DNA of 64,000 nucleotides from NCBI RefSeq assembly GCF_023078495.1, contig NZ_CP095742.1, forward strand, positions 3,534,001-3,598,000, read 5' to 3'. How positions within the stretch are numbered: position 1 is the stretch's first letter; each line of letters opens with the position of its first letter. Position numbers and translations under genes: made by a program. Origin of the DNA: Luteibacter aegosomatissinici. Its GTDB lineage: Bacteria > Pseudomonadota > Gammaproteobacteria > Xanthomonadales > Rhodanobacteraceae. This document shows positions 29,418-38,406 of this stretch, in pieces. Below the pieces are notes generated by a model that saw nothing but the letters and a program-made list of their open reading frames with translations, was not told where the DNA came from and did no database searches.

Positions 29418-30359
29418 TCAGGTGTTACTTACGCCATGAGGCACATGCCCGGTGGCCACCACGCGACGGGCGGATTCCACGTTGGCTGGGCTGTCGTCGA
29501 AGAAAATATCTGCGCCGAAAGCGTCCAGGAACGGCCCTTTGTCGCGGCCACCAAGGAAGAGCGCTTCATCGATGCGGACGCCCCAGCGGCGCAGCGTGAG
29601 TATCACGCGCTTGTGCGCGGGGGCCGAGCGCGCGGTGACCAGCGCGGTGCGGATTGGCGAAGTTTCCGCTGGAAATGCGGCCTGCAGGCGGTGCAGCGCA
29701 GACAGGAAACCCCGGAACGGGCCACCGGAAAGCGGCTCGGCCCACATCTCGGTTTCGTTGCGATGGAAAGCGTCCAGGCCCTGTTCACGGGATACGCGTT
29801 CGCCTTCGTCGCCAAAGATGACCGCGTCACCGTCGAAGGCGATCCGCAATTGCTCCGTTGAACGCGGGGGCGCGGTCGACGGGAGGATGGTGGCAGCGGC
29901 GACGCCGGCGCGCAGCGCCCTGCCCACGTCTTCGGCGTTGGCCGAGAGGAACAGATCCGCTTTGAAGGGCGCGATGTAATCCGAGGTGGGCGCGCCACTG
30001 GTGAATGCCGCGCGGGAAATCTCCAGGCCGTAATGCTGGATCGCGTTAAAGATGCGCAGGCCGGTGTCGCCGGAGTTGCGCGACAGCAGGATGACCTCGA
30101 CGGCCGGCACATCGCCGGATAGCTTGTTGAGGTCGAGCAGCTTCTGCACCAACGGAAACGCTACGCCGGGCTTCAGCAGCTCATCTTCGTGTTCAATCTG
30201 GAATGCCCGATAGGCATCCAGGCCCTCACGCTCGAACAGCTCGTGGCTGCTACCCATGTCGAACAATGCCCGGGAAGAGATGGCCACCACCAGGCGGTTG
30301 TCGCGCACGGATGCCTCGGCGTGGGCGTTGGTGGCGGTGAGGTCCTCGGGGGCGTTCAT
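29418..30359 (-). CDS. 5'-nucleotidase (NT5C1-like, PF06189 family)
   Basis: A 313-residue protein matching the cytosolic 5'-nucleotidase 1 family. Family motifs are VVAISSRALFDMGSSHELFE, AVEVILLSRNSGDTGLRIFN and a HAD-like RIAFDGDAVIFGDEGERV with FFDDSPANVESA near the C-terminus. The DGDAV aspartates would form the phospho-Asp nucleophile and acid. It hydrolyses nucleoside 5'-monophosphates. The ATG at 30359 was chosen as the beginning of family similarity. It lies downstream of NAD kinase on the same strand, 64 bases away. Confidence 0.85.
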   Translation of the reverse strand: MNAPEDLTATNAHAEASVRDNRLVVAISSRALFDMGSSHELFEREGLDAYRAFQIEHEDELLKPGVAFPLVQKLLDLNKLSGDVPAVEVILLSRNSGDTGLRIFNAIQHYGLEISRAAFTSGAPTSDYIAPFKADLFLSANAEDVGRALRAGVAAATILPSTAPPRSTEQLRIAFDGDAVIFGDEGERVSREQGLDAFHRNETEMWAEPLSGGPFRGFLSALHRLQAAFPAETSPIRTALVTARSAPAHKRVILTLRRWGVRIDEALFLGGRDKGPFLDAFGADIFFDDSPANVESARRVVATGHVPHGVSNT

Positions 30360-30423
30360 GGGTGTATCCGTAGCGTGGTCAGCCCTATCGTAGACCAACC
30401 GTGGGCCGGCCGTCGTAGAGGAC

Positions 30424-31182
30424 TTAAAGAGCGAATTGCTCGTCGAGGATACGCTGCTGCAGGTTGTGCTCGGGGTCGAACAGCAGGCGGACGCCGTGGC
30501 GGCGCGACTGGCGGATATCCACCGTGCGGACATCGCGGACTTCGTGAAAATCGGCGGTCGCACTGATCGGCCGCTTGTTCGGGTCTTTCGTATCGAAACC
30601 CACCTTGGCCGCATGCGGCAGGATGGCACCGCGCCAGCGACGCGGGCGGAACGGACTGATCGGTGTTAGCGCCAGCACATTGGCGTCAAGCGGGAGAATG
30701 GGCCCGTGGGCCGAGAGGTTATAGGCGGTGGAGCCTGCAGGCGTGGCGACCAGGATGCCATCACACACCAGTTCGTCGAGCTTCACCTCACCATTCAGGC
30801 GAACCTGCAGATGCGCGGCCTGGTTGCTCTGGCGCAGCAACGCCACCTCGTTGAAGGCCAGCGCACGGTGCTCTACCCCATCGCAGCAGATGCTGTGCAT
30901 CTCCAGCGGGTGCAACACCGCGGGATGGGCGCGCTCGATGCGTTCCTGAAGGCCATCGATCTCGTGCTTGTTCATGAGGAAGCCGAGGCGGCCCAGCTTC
31001 ATGCCGTAGAAAGGTATGCCAAGCGTGCGATGGGCATGCAGCGTACGCAGCATGAAGCCATCGCCCCCAAGGGACACGATGATTTCGGCATCGCCCGGCT
31101 CCACGCCGCCGTAGCGCTTGGAAAGCGCAACGCGGGCGCGCTGGGCGACTTCGGTTTCGCTGGCGACGAAGGCTAGGCGCAT
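30424..31182 (-). CDS. nadK: NAD kinase
   Basis: A 252-residue ATP-NAD kinase that makes NADP. The diagnostic GGDG (residues 39-42, in VSLGGDGFMLRT) carries the catalytic Asp41. FYGMKLGRLGFLMN and the glycine-rich SAYNL-type loop (CDGILVATPAGSTAYNLSAHG) follow. It is slightly short compared with E. coli NadK (292) but typical of the xanthomonad form, which lacks an N-terminal extension. It lies downstream of the glutamate dehydrogenase, separated by a large hairpin. Confidence 0.95.
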   Translation of the reverse strand: MRLAFVASETEVAQRARVALSKRYGGVEPGDAEIIVSLGGDGFMLRTLHAHRTLGIPFYGMKLGRLGFLMNKHEIDGLQERIERAHPAVLHPLEMHSICCDGVEHRALAFNEVALLRQSNQAAHLQVRLNGEVKLDELVCDGILVATPAGSTAYNLSAHGPILPLDANVLALTPISPFRPRRWRGAILPHAAKVGFDTKDPNKRPISATADFHEVRDVRTVDIRQSRRHGVRLLFDPEHNLQQRILDEQFAL

Positions 31183-31268
31183 GGGGGCGGCTTGAAGGAC
31201 CAGCCCGGAGCTTAGCCCACGGCCCCGATGGTGGGAACCATGCTTGCGGATGAGCCCGACGCTTGCGG

Positions 31269-31308
31269 CCGCTCCTGTAGGGGCGCTTGTGCGCTCCTAC
31301 AGGAGCGG
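31269..31308. repeat. Large REP-related hairpin
   Basis: Arms of 18 bases, CCGCTCCTGTAGGGGCGC and GCGCTCCTACAGGAGCGG, pair with one G-T mismatch around a TTGT loop. They contain a variant of the TAGGAGCGC REP core. It lies 11 bases past the end of the minus-strand glutamate dehydrogenase gene and 86 bases before the nadK start, where it could attenuate or stabilise transcripts. Confidence 0.85.
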
Positions 31309-31319
31309 ATGGACGGTCG

Positions 31320-34300
31320 TCAGACCGGGATCTGCGCCAGCTGGGCCAGGCGGCGTACGGCGACCGAGGCGATCGGGTAATCCGCGTTCTGGGTCAGGAT
31401 CTCCGCGAGCATGCTGCGGGTGTACTTCAGCGTGGCATCGTCGCGATCCAGCCAGGCCTTCACCGGGCTCACATCGGTGCGATCACCGGCGATGGTGAGC
31501 ACTTGCAGGGCCAGGGCACGATGCTGGGCATTGAGCTCATCCAGCAGCGAACCGCGCGCCTGTGCATGCCATGCACCTTCCACCGGGAGGGCCTCGATCT
31601 GGCCACGCAGCCACTCGAGGTCCAACGCCTCGCCCAGCTCGTAGAACACCTTGGCCACTGTGGCGATGTCCTTGCCGCTCTGCTTCGACACTTCAACCAT
31701 GTCGAGCGCCGAGCGCAGCACCGAGACGCGAGCCAGGCGAACCGCCAGGTCGGTCGGCACGCCAAAGCCTTCCCACTTCTCCTGGCTGGCTTCGAAATCG
31801 CCGCGACCGGTGTCGGTCAGGGCACCCGGCAAGGCCTTGCGCAGGGTGGTAACTTCGGCCGCATAACGGTCGACGTTGGCGGCGATGTCGAGCGAACCGC
31901 CCGGACGGTTGAGGAGCCAGCGGGTCAGGTGGCGCAGCAGCGACCAGATCTGCAGGATCGCATCGATCTGCGTGTCTTCGGCCACCTTGCCATCCAGCGC
32001 CTCCAGCTCGGCCCACAGATCGCGAGCATCGAGGATTTCCCGCGCGGCCGTGTACGCCTTGGCAATGGCTGCCGGGCCGTGGCCCGTATCTTCCTGCATG
32101 CGCATCATGAACGTGGCGCCCATGCGGTTGATCGTCGAGTTGGTCACCGCGGTGGCGATGATCTCGCGCTTCAGGCGATGGCGCTGCATGTGCTCGGCGT
32201 ACTTCTCGTGCAGGGGTACGGGGAAGTAACGGACGAGTTCGCGCGACAGGTACGGATCTTCCGGCACATCCGAATCCAGCAACTGCTGGAACAGGCGGAT
32301 CTTGTCGTAAGAGAGCAGTACCGACAGCTCGGGGCGGGTCAGGCCCTGCCCGCGCTGCTTGCGCTCGGCCAGTTCAGCCGCAGTCGGCAACGATTCAACC
32401 GCGCGATCGAGCAGGCCTTCGGCCTCGAGCGTGCTGATGAAGTGCGCCATGGAACCCAGGCGGCGTACCGACTGGTGCTCCATCACGGTGATAGCCTGGT
32501 TCTGCCGGTAGTTATCCCACAGCACGAGGCGGCCGACTTCGTCGGTCATCTCGGCCAGCTGCTTGTTGCGGCCTTCGAACGTGAGCTCACCACGCTGGAC
32601 GGCATCGTTCAGCAGGATCTTGATGTTCACTTCGTGATCGGAGGTATCGACGCCGGCGGAGTTGTCGATGAAGTCCGTGTTCATCAGCACGCCCGCCTGT
32701 GAGGCTTCGATACGGCCCTTCTGGGTCATACCCAGATTGCCGCCCTCACCGATCACCTTGCAGCGCAGTTCATTACCGTTGACGCGCAGCGCGTTGTTCG
32801 CGCGGTCGCCCACCTCGGCATGCGTTTCGCTGGTGGCCTTCACGTAGGTACCGATGCCGCCGTTCCACAGCAGATCGACCGGCGCTTTCAGGATGGCCGA
32901 CAGCAGGTCATTCGGCGCCATGTGCGTGGCGTCCGAACGGATACCCAGGACGGCCTTCACTTCGGCCGAGACAGGGATCGACTTGGCGCTGCGCGGGTAC
33001 ACGCCGCCACCGGCGGAGATCAGCGTTCTGTCGTAGTCATCCCACGAGGAACGCGGGAGCGCGAACATGCGCTGGCGCTCGACAAAGCTCTTCGCCGCAT
33101 CCGGATTCGGATCGAGGAAGATGTGGCGGTGATCGAAGGCGGCCAGCAGGCGGATGTGCTCGGAGAGCAGCATGCCGTTGCCGAACACGTCGCCGGACAT
33201 GTCGCCCACGCCGACCGTGGTGAAATCCTGGGTCTGGCTATCGCGGCCCATGGCGCGGAAGTGGCGCTTGACCGACTCCCAGGCGCCCTTGGCGGTGATG
33301 CCCATGCCCTTGTGGTCGTAACCGTTCGAGCCGCCCGAGGCGAACGCGTCATCCAGCCAGAAACCATGCTCGGTCGAGATCGCGTTGGCGATATCGGAGA
33401 ACGTGGCCGTGCCCTTGTCCGCGGCGACCACCAGGTAGGGGTCATCGTTGTCGTGGCGAACCACATCGTGCGGCGGCACAACTTTGCCTTCGACCAGGTT
33501 ATCGGTGATATCGAGCAGGCCGTTGATGAACATGCGATAGCACGCGATGCCCTCGGCCAGCTGTGCGTCACGATCGCCCCCCACCGGCGGGCGCTTCACG
33601 AAGAAACCACCCTTTGAACCGACCGGCACGATGACGGTGTTCTTCACCATCTGCGCCTTTACCAGGCCCAGCACTTCGGTGCGGAAATCTTCGCGGCGAT
33701 CGGACCAGCGCAGGCCGCCACGCGCCACGGAGCCAAAGCGCAGGTGGATGCCTTCCACGCGCGGGGCGTAGACGAAAATTTCGCGGAACGGGACCGGCTT
33801 GGCCAGGTCCGGCACTTTGTGCGAATCAAACTTGAAGGCGATGTACGCGCGGAACGCGCCATCCCAGGCCTGGAAATAGCTGGTACGCAGCGTGGCATGC
33901 ACGAGTGCGATGAAGCTACGCAGGATGCGGTCTTCATCCAGACTGGACACGTTATCGAGCAGCGCGTTGATCGCGTCCTCGACAGCAGCGGCCTGCTGCT
34001 CGCGCGGCAATGACAGCGCAGCGATGAGAGTGCCGATCAGGGCCGGATGCGCGGCCAGCGTTTCCTGGTCGATCAGCGCGTGCATTTCGTGCGAGAGCAT
34101 GCCCTCGGCGTAGGCGCGCTCCTTCTCATCCATGTTCTCGCGGCGTGGATCGAAGCGCGCGTTGAACAACTCAATGATGAGGCCGGCGATCGCCGGGTAG
34201 CGGTTCAGCGCGTCTTCCATGTACGCCTGCGAGAACGCCACGCCGGTCTGCAGCAGGTACTTGCAGTAGCCACGCAGCACGGCCACCTGGCGCCAGTTGA

Positions 34301-36239
34301 GCTTGGCACCAAGGACAAGGCGGTTGAACCCGTCGTTCTCGGCGTTGCCGCGCCAGATCTGCTCGAAGGCATCCTCGAAAATGGTGCCGACCTGGGATAC
34401 ATCGAATGCCAGGCGGCCGACCGGCTGCACTTCGAAATCCTGGATGTACAGCGACGCCTCACCCAGCTTCACTTCATACATGTGCTCGGTGAGCACGCGC
34501 AGGCCAAGGTTTTCGAGCTGCGGCAGCACTTCCGAGAGTGCGATATCCGAACCCGAACGGTAGACCTTGAAGCGCAGCTCTTCCGGACGATGCGGCGGGT
34601 GGTAGAACGACATGCTGATGGCGTCGGGGCCATCCAGGCCCGCCAGGGCACGCACGTCGGCGGCGGCCACCGAGGGCGATACCTCATCGACGTAGCCGGC
34701 AGGCAGGGCCTTGCCATAGCGGTTGGCGAGGATGATGCCCTGCTGCTCGCCGGCGGTGCCGATCAGCTGGTCACGCAGTTCGTCGTACCAGTTGCGGGCG
34801 ATCGAAACGATCTTCGATTCGATCTCGGCCGCGTCGTAAACCGGGTGATCGCCAATGCGCGGGCGAACCGTCACGTGCAGGCGGACCAGCGCGGCCTCGC
34901 CCATGAGCACGGCGGAATCCACGTGCTCGCCATGGAACGCGTCGCGCAGCACGGCTTCCACGCGCTCGCGCACGGCCGTATTGAAGCGATCGCGCGGAAT
35001 GTACACCAGGCACGAGAAGAAGCGACCGTAGCTGTCGCGGCGGATGAACAGGCGCGTGCGCGTACGCTGGGCCAGCTCAAGCAGGCCCGAAGCCAGCGCG
35101 AACAGCTCATCGGTGCTGCACTGGAACAGTTCGTCACGCGGCAGCGTATCCAGGATGTGCTGGAGGGCCTTGCCCGAGTGCGAGTCGCGCTTCAGGCCGG
35201 AACGGGCCATGACCGCCTCGCACTTGTCGCGAACCAGTGGCACATGCTGCGGGTGGGCCATGTAGGCGTTGGAGGAGAACAGGCCAAGGAAGCGCTGCTC
35301 GGCCGTCGGACGGCCATTGGCATCGAACTTCAGGACGCCGATGTAATCCATGTAGCCCGCACGGTGGATAGGCGAGCGGGCATTGGTCTTGGTGAGGATG
35401 ATCGCGTCGGTCGAGCCCGAGCGCGGCAGTTCGCTGGCGACCAGGGTACGCAGCGAACGCGGCGCGAGCGAACGCTCGGCGGTGCGCAGGATACCGAGGC
35501 CCGAACCTTCGACCGTCTTCAGGACTTCGTCGCCGGCATCGGCGGCCACTTCATATTCGCGGTAACCCATGAACGTGAAGTGGTTATCGGCCACCCAGCG
35601 CAGGAATTCCGAGGCCTCGCGCACTTCTTCGGCCGTGTACGGCAGCGAGCGCTTGCCGAGGTCGTCGGCCACCTCGGTCATCCGGGCGCGCATCGCCTTC
35701 CAGTCGCCGACCGCTTCGCGCACGTCGGCAAGGGCGGTTTCGACGCTCGCCTTCACCGTGTCCAGCTCGGTGTCGTCGATCCGGTCGATCTCGAAACGCA
35801 TGATCGATTCGTTGTGGTCGCCGGTGCCCATGGCTTCGAGCTGGCCCGCCGCCGAACGCGTGACCGGCACCACCGGGTGGATGATCGCGTGGATATCGGC
35901 ATGGGCGGCGCCCACCATCGATACCGTATCGACCAGGAAGGGCATGTCGTCGGTCACGACCTCGATCACGGCGCGCGTGCCCGAGACGCCGGGGTTATAG
36001 ACCCGGACCTTGGCCTTGCCGGGCGTACGCTCGCGGGCAAAGGCAATCAGATCGCCGATCAGCGCGGCCCAGCGCTCGGGCGTGTGCAGGGCATGGTCGG
36101 CCTGCGCCATGCGCTCAAAAAAGGCTTCGATAAAAAAGCGCGCCTCATTCAGGCGCTCAGCGGGGAAGGCGAGTTTCTTCAGTTCATCGAAAACGAGCGT
36201 CTGGAACTGGCCGTTTTCGGCCGCGCGAATCGCATTCAT
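31320..36239 (-). CDS. gdhB: NAD-specific glutamate dehydrogenase, 180-kDa type
   Basis: A 1639-residue enzyme of the large NAD-GDH family (PF05088), of normal length for the type. It deaminates glutamate to 2-oxoglutarate. The N-terminal third contains ACT-like regulatory regions (VEVVTDDMPFLVDTVSMVG). The catalytic core follows at about 800-1150, with RGGLRWSDRREDFRTEVLGL, the Lys-bearing GSKGGFFVKRPP and ADKGTATFSDIANAI. The C-terminal NAD domain includes VIGEGGNLGMTQKGRIE. The start at 36239 (MNAIRAAENGQ) is preferred to ATGs further upstream that lack family similarity. It stands alone, divergent from the tetR-RND operon. Confidence 0.96.
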   Translation of the reverse strand: MNAIRAAENGQFQTLVFDELKKLAFPAERLNEARFFIEAFFERMAQADHALHTPERWAALIGDLIAFARERTPGKAKVRVYNPGVSGTRAVIEVVTDDMPFLVDTVSMVGAAHADIHAIIHPVVPVTRSAAGQLEAMGTGDHNESIMRFEIDRIDDTELDTVKASVETALADVREAVGDWKAMRARMTEVADDLGKRSLPYTAEEVREASEFLRWVADNHFTFMGYREYEVAADAGDEVLKTVEGSGLGILRTAERSLAPRSLRTLVASELPRSGSTDAIILTKTNARSPIHRAGYMDYIGVLKFDANGRPTAEQRFLGLFSSNAYMAHPQHVPLVRDKCEAVMARSGLKRDSHSGKALQHILDTLPRDELFQCSTDELFALASGLLELAQRTRTRLFIRRDSYGRFFSCLVYIPRDRFNTAVRERVEAVLRDAFHGEHVDSAVLMGEAALVRLHVTVRPRIGDHPVYDAAEIESKIVSIARNWYDELRDQLIGTAGEQQGIILANRYGKALPAGYVDEVSPSVAAADVRALAGLDGPDAISMSFYHPPHRPEELRFKVYRSGSDIALSEVLPQLENLGLRVLTEHMYEVKLGEASLYIQDFEVQPVGRLAFDVSQVGTIFEDAFEQIWRGNAENDGFNRLVLGAKLNWRQVAVLRGYCKYLLQTGVAFSQAYMEDALNRYPAIAGLIIELFNARFDPRRENMDEKERAYAEGMLSHEMHALIDQETLAAHPALIGTLIAALSLPREQQAAAVEDAINALLDNVSSLDEDRILRSFIALVHATLRTSYFQAWDGAFRAYIAFKFDSHKVPDLAKPVPFREIFVYAPRVEGIHLRFGSVARGGLRWSDRREDFRTEVLGLVKAQMVKNTVIVPVGSKGGFFVKRPPVGGDRDAQLAEGIACYRMFINGLLDITDNLVEGKVVPPHDVVRHDNDDPYLVVAADKGTATFSDIANAISTEHGFWLDDAFASGGSNGYDHKGMGITAKGAWESVKRHFRAMGRDSQTQDFTTVGVGDMSGDVFGNGMLLSEHIRLLAAFDHRHIFLDPNPDAAKSFVERQRMFALPRSSWDDYDRTLISAGGGVYPRSAKSIPVSAEVKAVLGIRSDATHMAPNDLLSAILKAPVDLLWNGGIGTYVKATSETHAEVGDRANNALRVNGNELRCKVIGEGGNLGMTQKGRIEASQAGVLMNTDFIDNSAGVDTSDHEVNIKILLNDAVQRGELTFEGRNKQLAEMTDEVGRLVLWDNYRQNQAITVMEHQSVRRLGSMAHFISTLEAEGLLDRAVESLPTAAELAERKQRGQGLTRPELSVLLSYDKIRLFQQLLDSDVPEDPYLSRELVRYFPVPLHEKYAEHMQRHRLKREIIATAVTNSTINRMGATFMMRMQEDTGHGPAAIAKAYTAAREILDARDLWAELEALDGKVAEDTQIDAILQIWSLLRHLTRWLLNRPGGSLDIAANVDRYAAEVTTLRKALPGALTDTGRGDFEASQEKWEGFGVPTDLAVRLARVSVLRSALDMVEVSKQSGKDIATVAKVFYELGEALDLEWLRGQIEALPVEGAWHAQARGSLLDELNAQHRALALQVLTIAGDRTDVSPVKAWLDRDDATLKYTRSMLAEILTQNADYPIASVAVRRLAQLAQIPV

Positions 36240-36448
36240 GGGCGGATATCGATGTGGGGAAGTTGGGAAAACCGTAAAAGGATAGCTCCCGCACGTGTCA
36301 TAGAGCCACACCCATCGCATATGCAATTCAAGTGATTTTCACCGCAGCGCGACAATAAATAGGTAACCGGCGACGCACTTCGCATGGCTATCCAATTGGC
36401 ACGACATGTGCGTCGCAACAATTCGCGTGCGAATGGGCGTCATGACCG

Positions 36449-36494
36449 TTGACGCTGGTCACGGGGAGATTCTAAACTGGACGGTATAGTCCAG
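36449..36494 (+). promoter_or_regulatory. Promoter and palindromic TetR-type operator of the RND operon
   Basis: A -35-like TTGACG (36449-36454) is followed 16 bases later by TCTAAA (36471-36476). Overlapping the downstream edge is the inverted repeat CTGGAC-GGTATA-GTCCAG (36477-36494). The repeat ends 11 bases before the tetR ATG. The geometry suits autorepression by the TetR protein encoded immediately downstream. Confidence 0.6.
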
Positions 36495-36505
36495 CAGGTA
36501 TAGGT

Positions 36506-37162
36506 ATGTCTCACCTGGAGAGCCGCCCGCCATCCGACCGGCAGCAGCGGGTGCTCCAGGCGGCGTGCGCCCTGTTCCTGCGCGACGGTTACCGCGTAAG
36601 CATGGGTGCCGTGGCCCGCGAGGCGGGGGTGTCCAAGCAGACCGTATACGCGCACTTCGAAAACAAGGACACCCTCTTCCACGCCGCTGTAGAACAACTT
36701 GTCCTGCCGTTGCACGCGAGCCTCGCCCCGGAGCGCCGCGGGCTGGCCGCCACGCTGCAGGCCCTGGCGCACGCGCACCAGACCCACGTGATGGACCACG
36801 ACAACGTCGCCCTTGGGCGCATGTTGATCGCCGAGGCGCCCCGCTTCCCGGCGGCGGCCAGGACATTTTTCCGCACGGCCATCGAAACGGTGGCCGTGCG
36901 GCTATCGCATTGCATGGCTGAGGCAATGGAAAACGGTGAGATGCGCCGGGAGGACCCGGAGACGGCTGCGGAACTGTTCCTGTCCATGCTGCATGGGCTG
37001 GAAGGGGACCGCCGCCTGTTTGGCCTGCGTGCAAGGGGACCGAAGGCACAGGACGACTGGGCCCGGCACGCGGTAACAGTATTTATGCATGCGTACGACA
37101 TCCTCCCGGATGGCCGGCCGCGAACGAACAAGAAACCTGGAAAAGGAACGGAGTTCTCATGA
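36506..37162 (+). CDS. TetR-family regulator of the RND efflux operon
   Basis: A 218-residue regulator with an N-terminal TetR helix-turn-helix (about 14-60; VSMGAVAREAGVSKQTVYAH followed by FENKDTLF) and a C-terminal ligand domain of the AefR/TetR_C_7 kind (LGRMLIAEAPRFPAAARTFF). It overlaps the adaptor gene by four bases (ATGA), so it forms one operon with the pump. It probably represses this operon by binding the inverted repeat 11 bases before its start. The inducer is unknown. Confidence 0.9.
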   Translation: MSHLESRPPSDRQQRVLQAACALFLRDGYRVSMGAVAREAGVSKQTVYAHFENKDTLFHAAVEQLVLPLHASLAPERRGLAATLQALAHAHQTHVMDHDNVALGRMLIAEAPRFPAAARTFFRTAIETVAVRLSHCMAEAMENGEMRREDPETAAELFLSMLHGLEGDRRLFGLRARGPKAQDDWARHAVTVFMHAYDILPDGRPRTNKKPGKGTEFS

Positions 37163-38394
37163 AACCCCTGCCCCTGCGCACCACCCTGCTGGCCGCCGGC
37201 CTCGTCGCCGCACTGGCCGCCTGCCACAAGCAGGAAGCCCCACAGCAGCCGCCCCCGCCGCAGGTGGGCTTCATCACGGCCAGCCCGCAAGATGTCCCAC
37301 TGATCCAGGACCAGGTGGGCCGCGTCTCGGCGTTCCGCACCGCCGATGTACGCGCCCGCGTACCGGGTATCCTGCTGAAGCGCCTGTACACCGAAGGCAC
37401 TGACGTCAAGGAAGGCCAGTCGCTGTTCAAGATCGACCCTGCCCCGCTGCAGGCCGAGCTCGACCAGCAGCTCGCCAACCTTGCGTCGGCCAAGGCCACC
37501 GCGGTGAACAGCAAGGCCCAGGCGGATCGCGCCCGCGGCCTCATCGGCAAGAACTACGTGTCCCGCGCCGACCTCGATACGGCCGAAGCGACCGAGCGCA
37601 CCTCGAACGCTGCCGTGAAGCAGTCCGAGGCCGCCGTGCAGTCCGCCCGCATCAACCTGGGCTTCACCGACGTGCGCTCGCCCATTTCGGGCCGCGCCGG
37701 CAAGCAGCAGGTTACTGAAGGCGCCCTGGTCGGCCAGAGCGACACCACCCTGCTCACCCAGGTGGATGAGCTCGACAAGGTCTACATCAACTTCAGCATG
37801 TCCGTGGGCGATCTGGATACCCTGCGCGGCGCCGCCGCCAAGGGTGCCGCCACGCTCTCGGCCACCGATGAATCGAAGGTACGCATCCAGCTGCCGGATG
37901 GCTCGGATTTCGGTGAAACCGGCCAGCTTGATTTCTCCTCGGCCACGGTGAACCCGCAGACCGGCACCACCGACCTGCGCGCATTGCTGCCCAACACCAA
38001 CCAGCGACTGCTGCCGGGCCAGTACGTCACCGTGAAGGCAACCCTGGGCAACCTGCACAACGTGTACCTGGTGCCCCAGGTGGCTGTGCTGCGCGATACC
38101 AATTCCGCCTACGTGATGGTGGTGGGCACGGGCAAGGTGAAGGATCCCCAGACGGGTGAAGAGAAAACGGTGGAATCCGCCGCTGTTCGCCGCGTGATCC
38201 AGACCGACCGCCTGAGTGGTTCGGACTGGGTCGTGACCGGCGGTCTCCAGCCGGGCGACAAGATCATCACCGAGGGCCTTCCCAAGGCGAAGGAAAACTC
38301 GCCGGTCAACGCGCATCCTGCCCAGGCGCAGGCTGCCGCTGGCGCGGCACCGGCGAAGGCGGGCACCTCGGCCGCCCCCGCCGGCAAGCAGTAA
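37159..38394 (+). CDS. RND efflux periplasmic adaptor lipoprotein (AcrA/MexA-like)
   Basis: A 411-residue membrane fusion protein. It has a lipoprotein signal (LAAC), a lipoyl/barrel-sandwich region (VRARVPGILLKRLYTEGTDV), an alpha-hairpin coiled coil (about 100-160), the second lipoyl half (INLGFTDVRSPISGRAGKQ), a beta-barrel and a membrane-proximal domain. The C-terminus is an Ala-rich tail. It bridges the inner-membrane pump and an outer-membrane channel. No TolC-like gene follows, so a channel encoded elsewhere must be used. Confidence 0.94.
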   Translation: MKPLPLRTTLLAAGLVAALAACHKQEAPQQPPPPQVGFITASPQDVPLIQDQVGRVSAFRTADVRARVPGILLKRLYTEGTDVKEGQSLFKIDPAPLQAELDQQLANLASAKATAVNSKAQADRARGLIGKNYVSRADLDTAEATERTSNAAVKQSEAAVQSARINLGFTDVRSPISGRAGKQQVTEGALVGQSDTTLLTQVDELDKVYINFSMSVGDLDTLRGAAAKGAATLSATDESKVRIQLPDGSDFGETGQLDFSSATVNPQTGTTDLRALLPNTNQRLLPGQYVTVKATLGNLHNVYLVPQVAVLRDTNSAYVMVVGTGKVKDPQTGEEKTVESAAVRRVIQTDRLSGSDWVVTGGLQPGDKIITEGLPKAKENSPVNAHPAQAQAAAGAAPAKAGTSAAPAGKQ

Positions 38395-38406
38395 GGGAGT
38401 TCCGTC

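Noticed and set aside
34047-36335. A 762-codon plus-strand open frame antisense to the glutamate dehydrogenase.
   Set aside because: It has low-complexity shadow composition and no recognisable motif, and lies wholly inside a well-supported gene.
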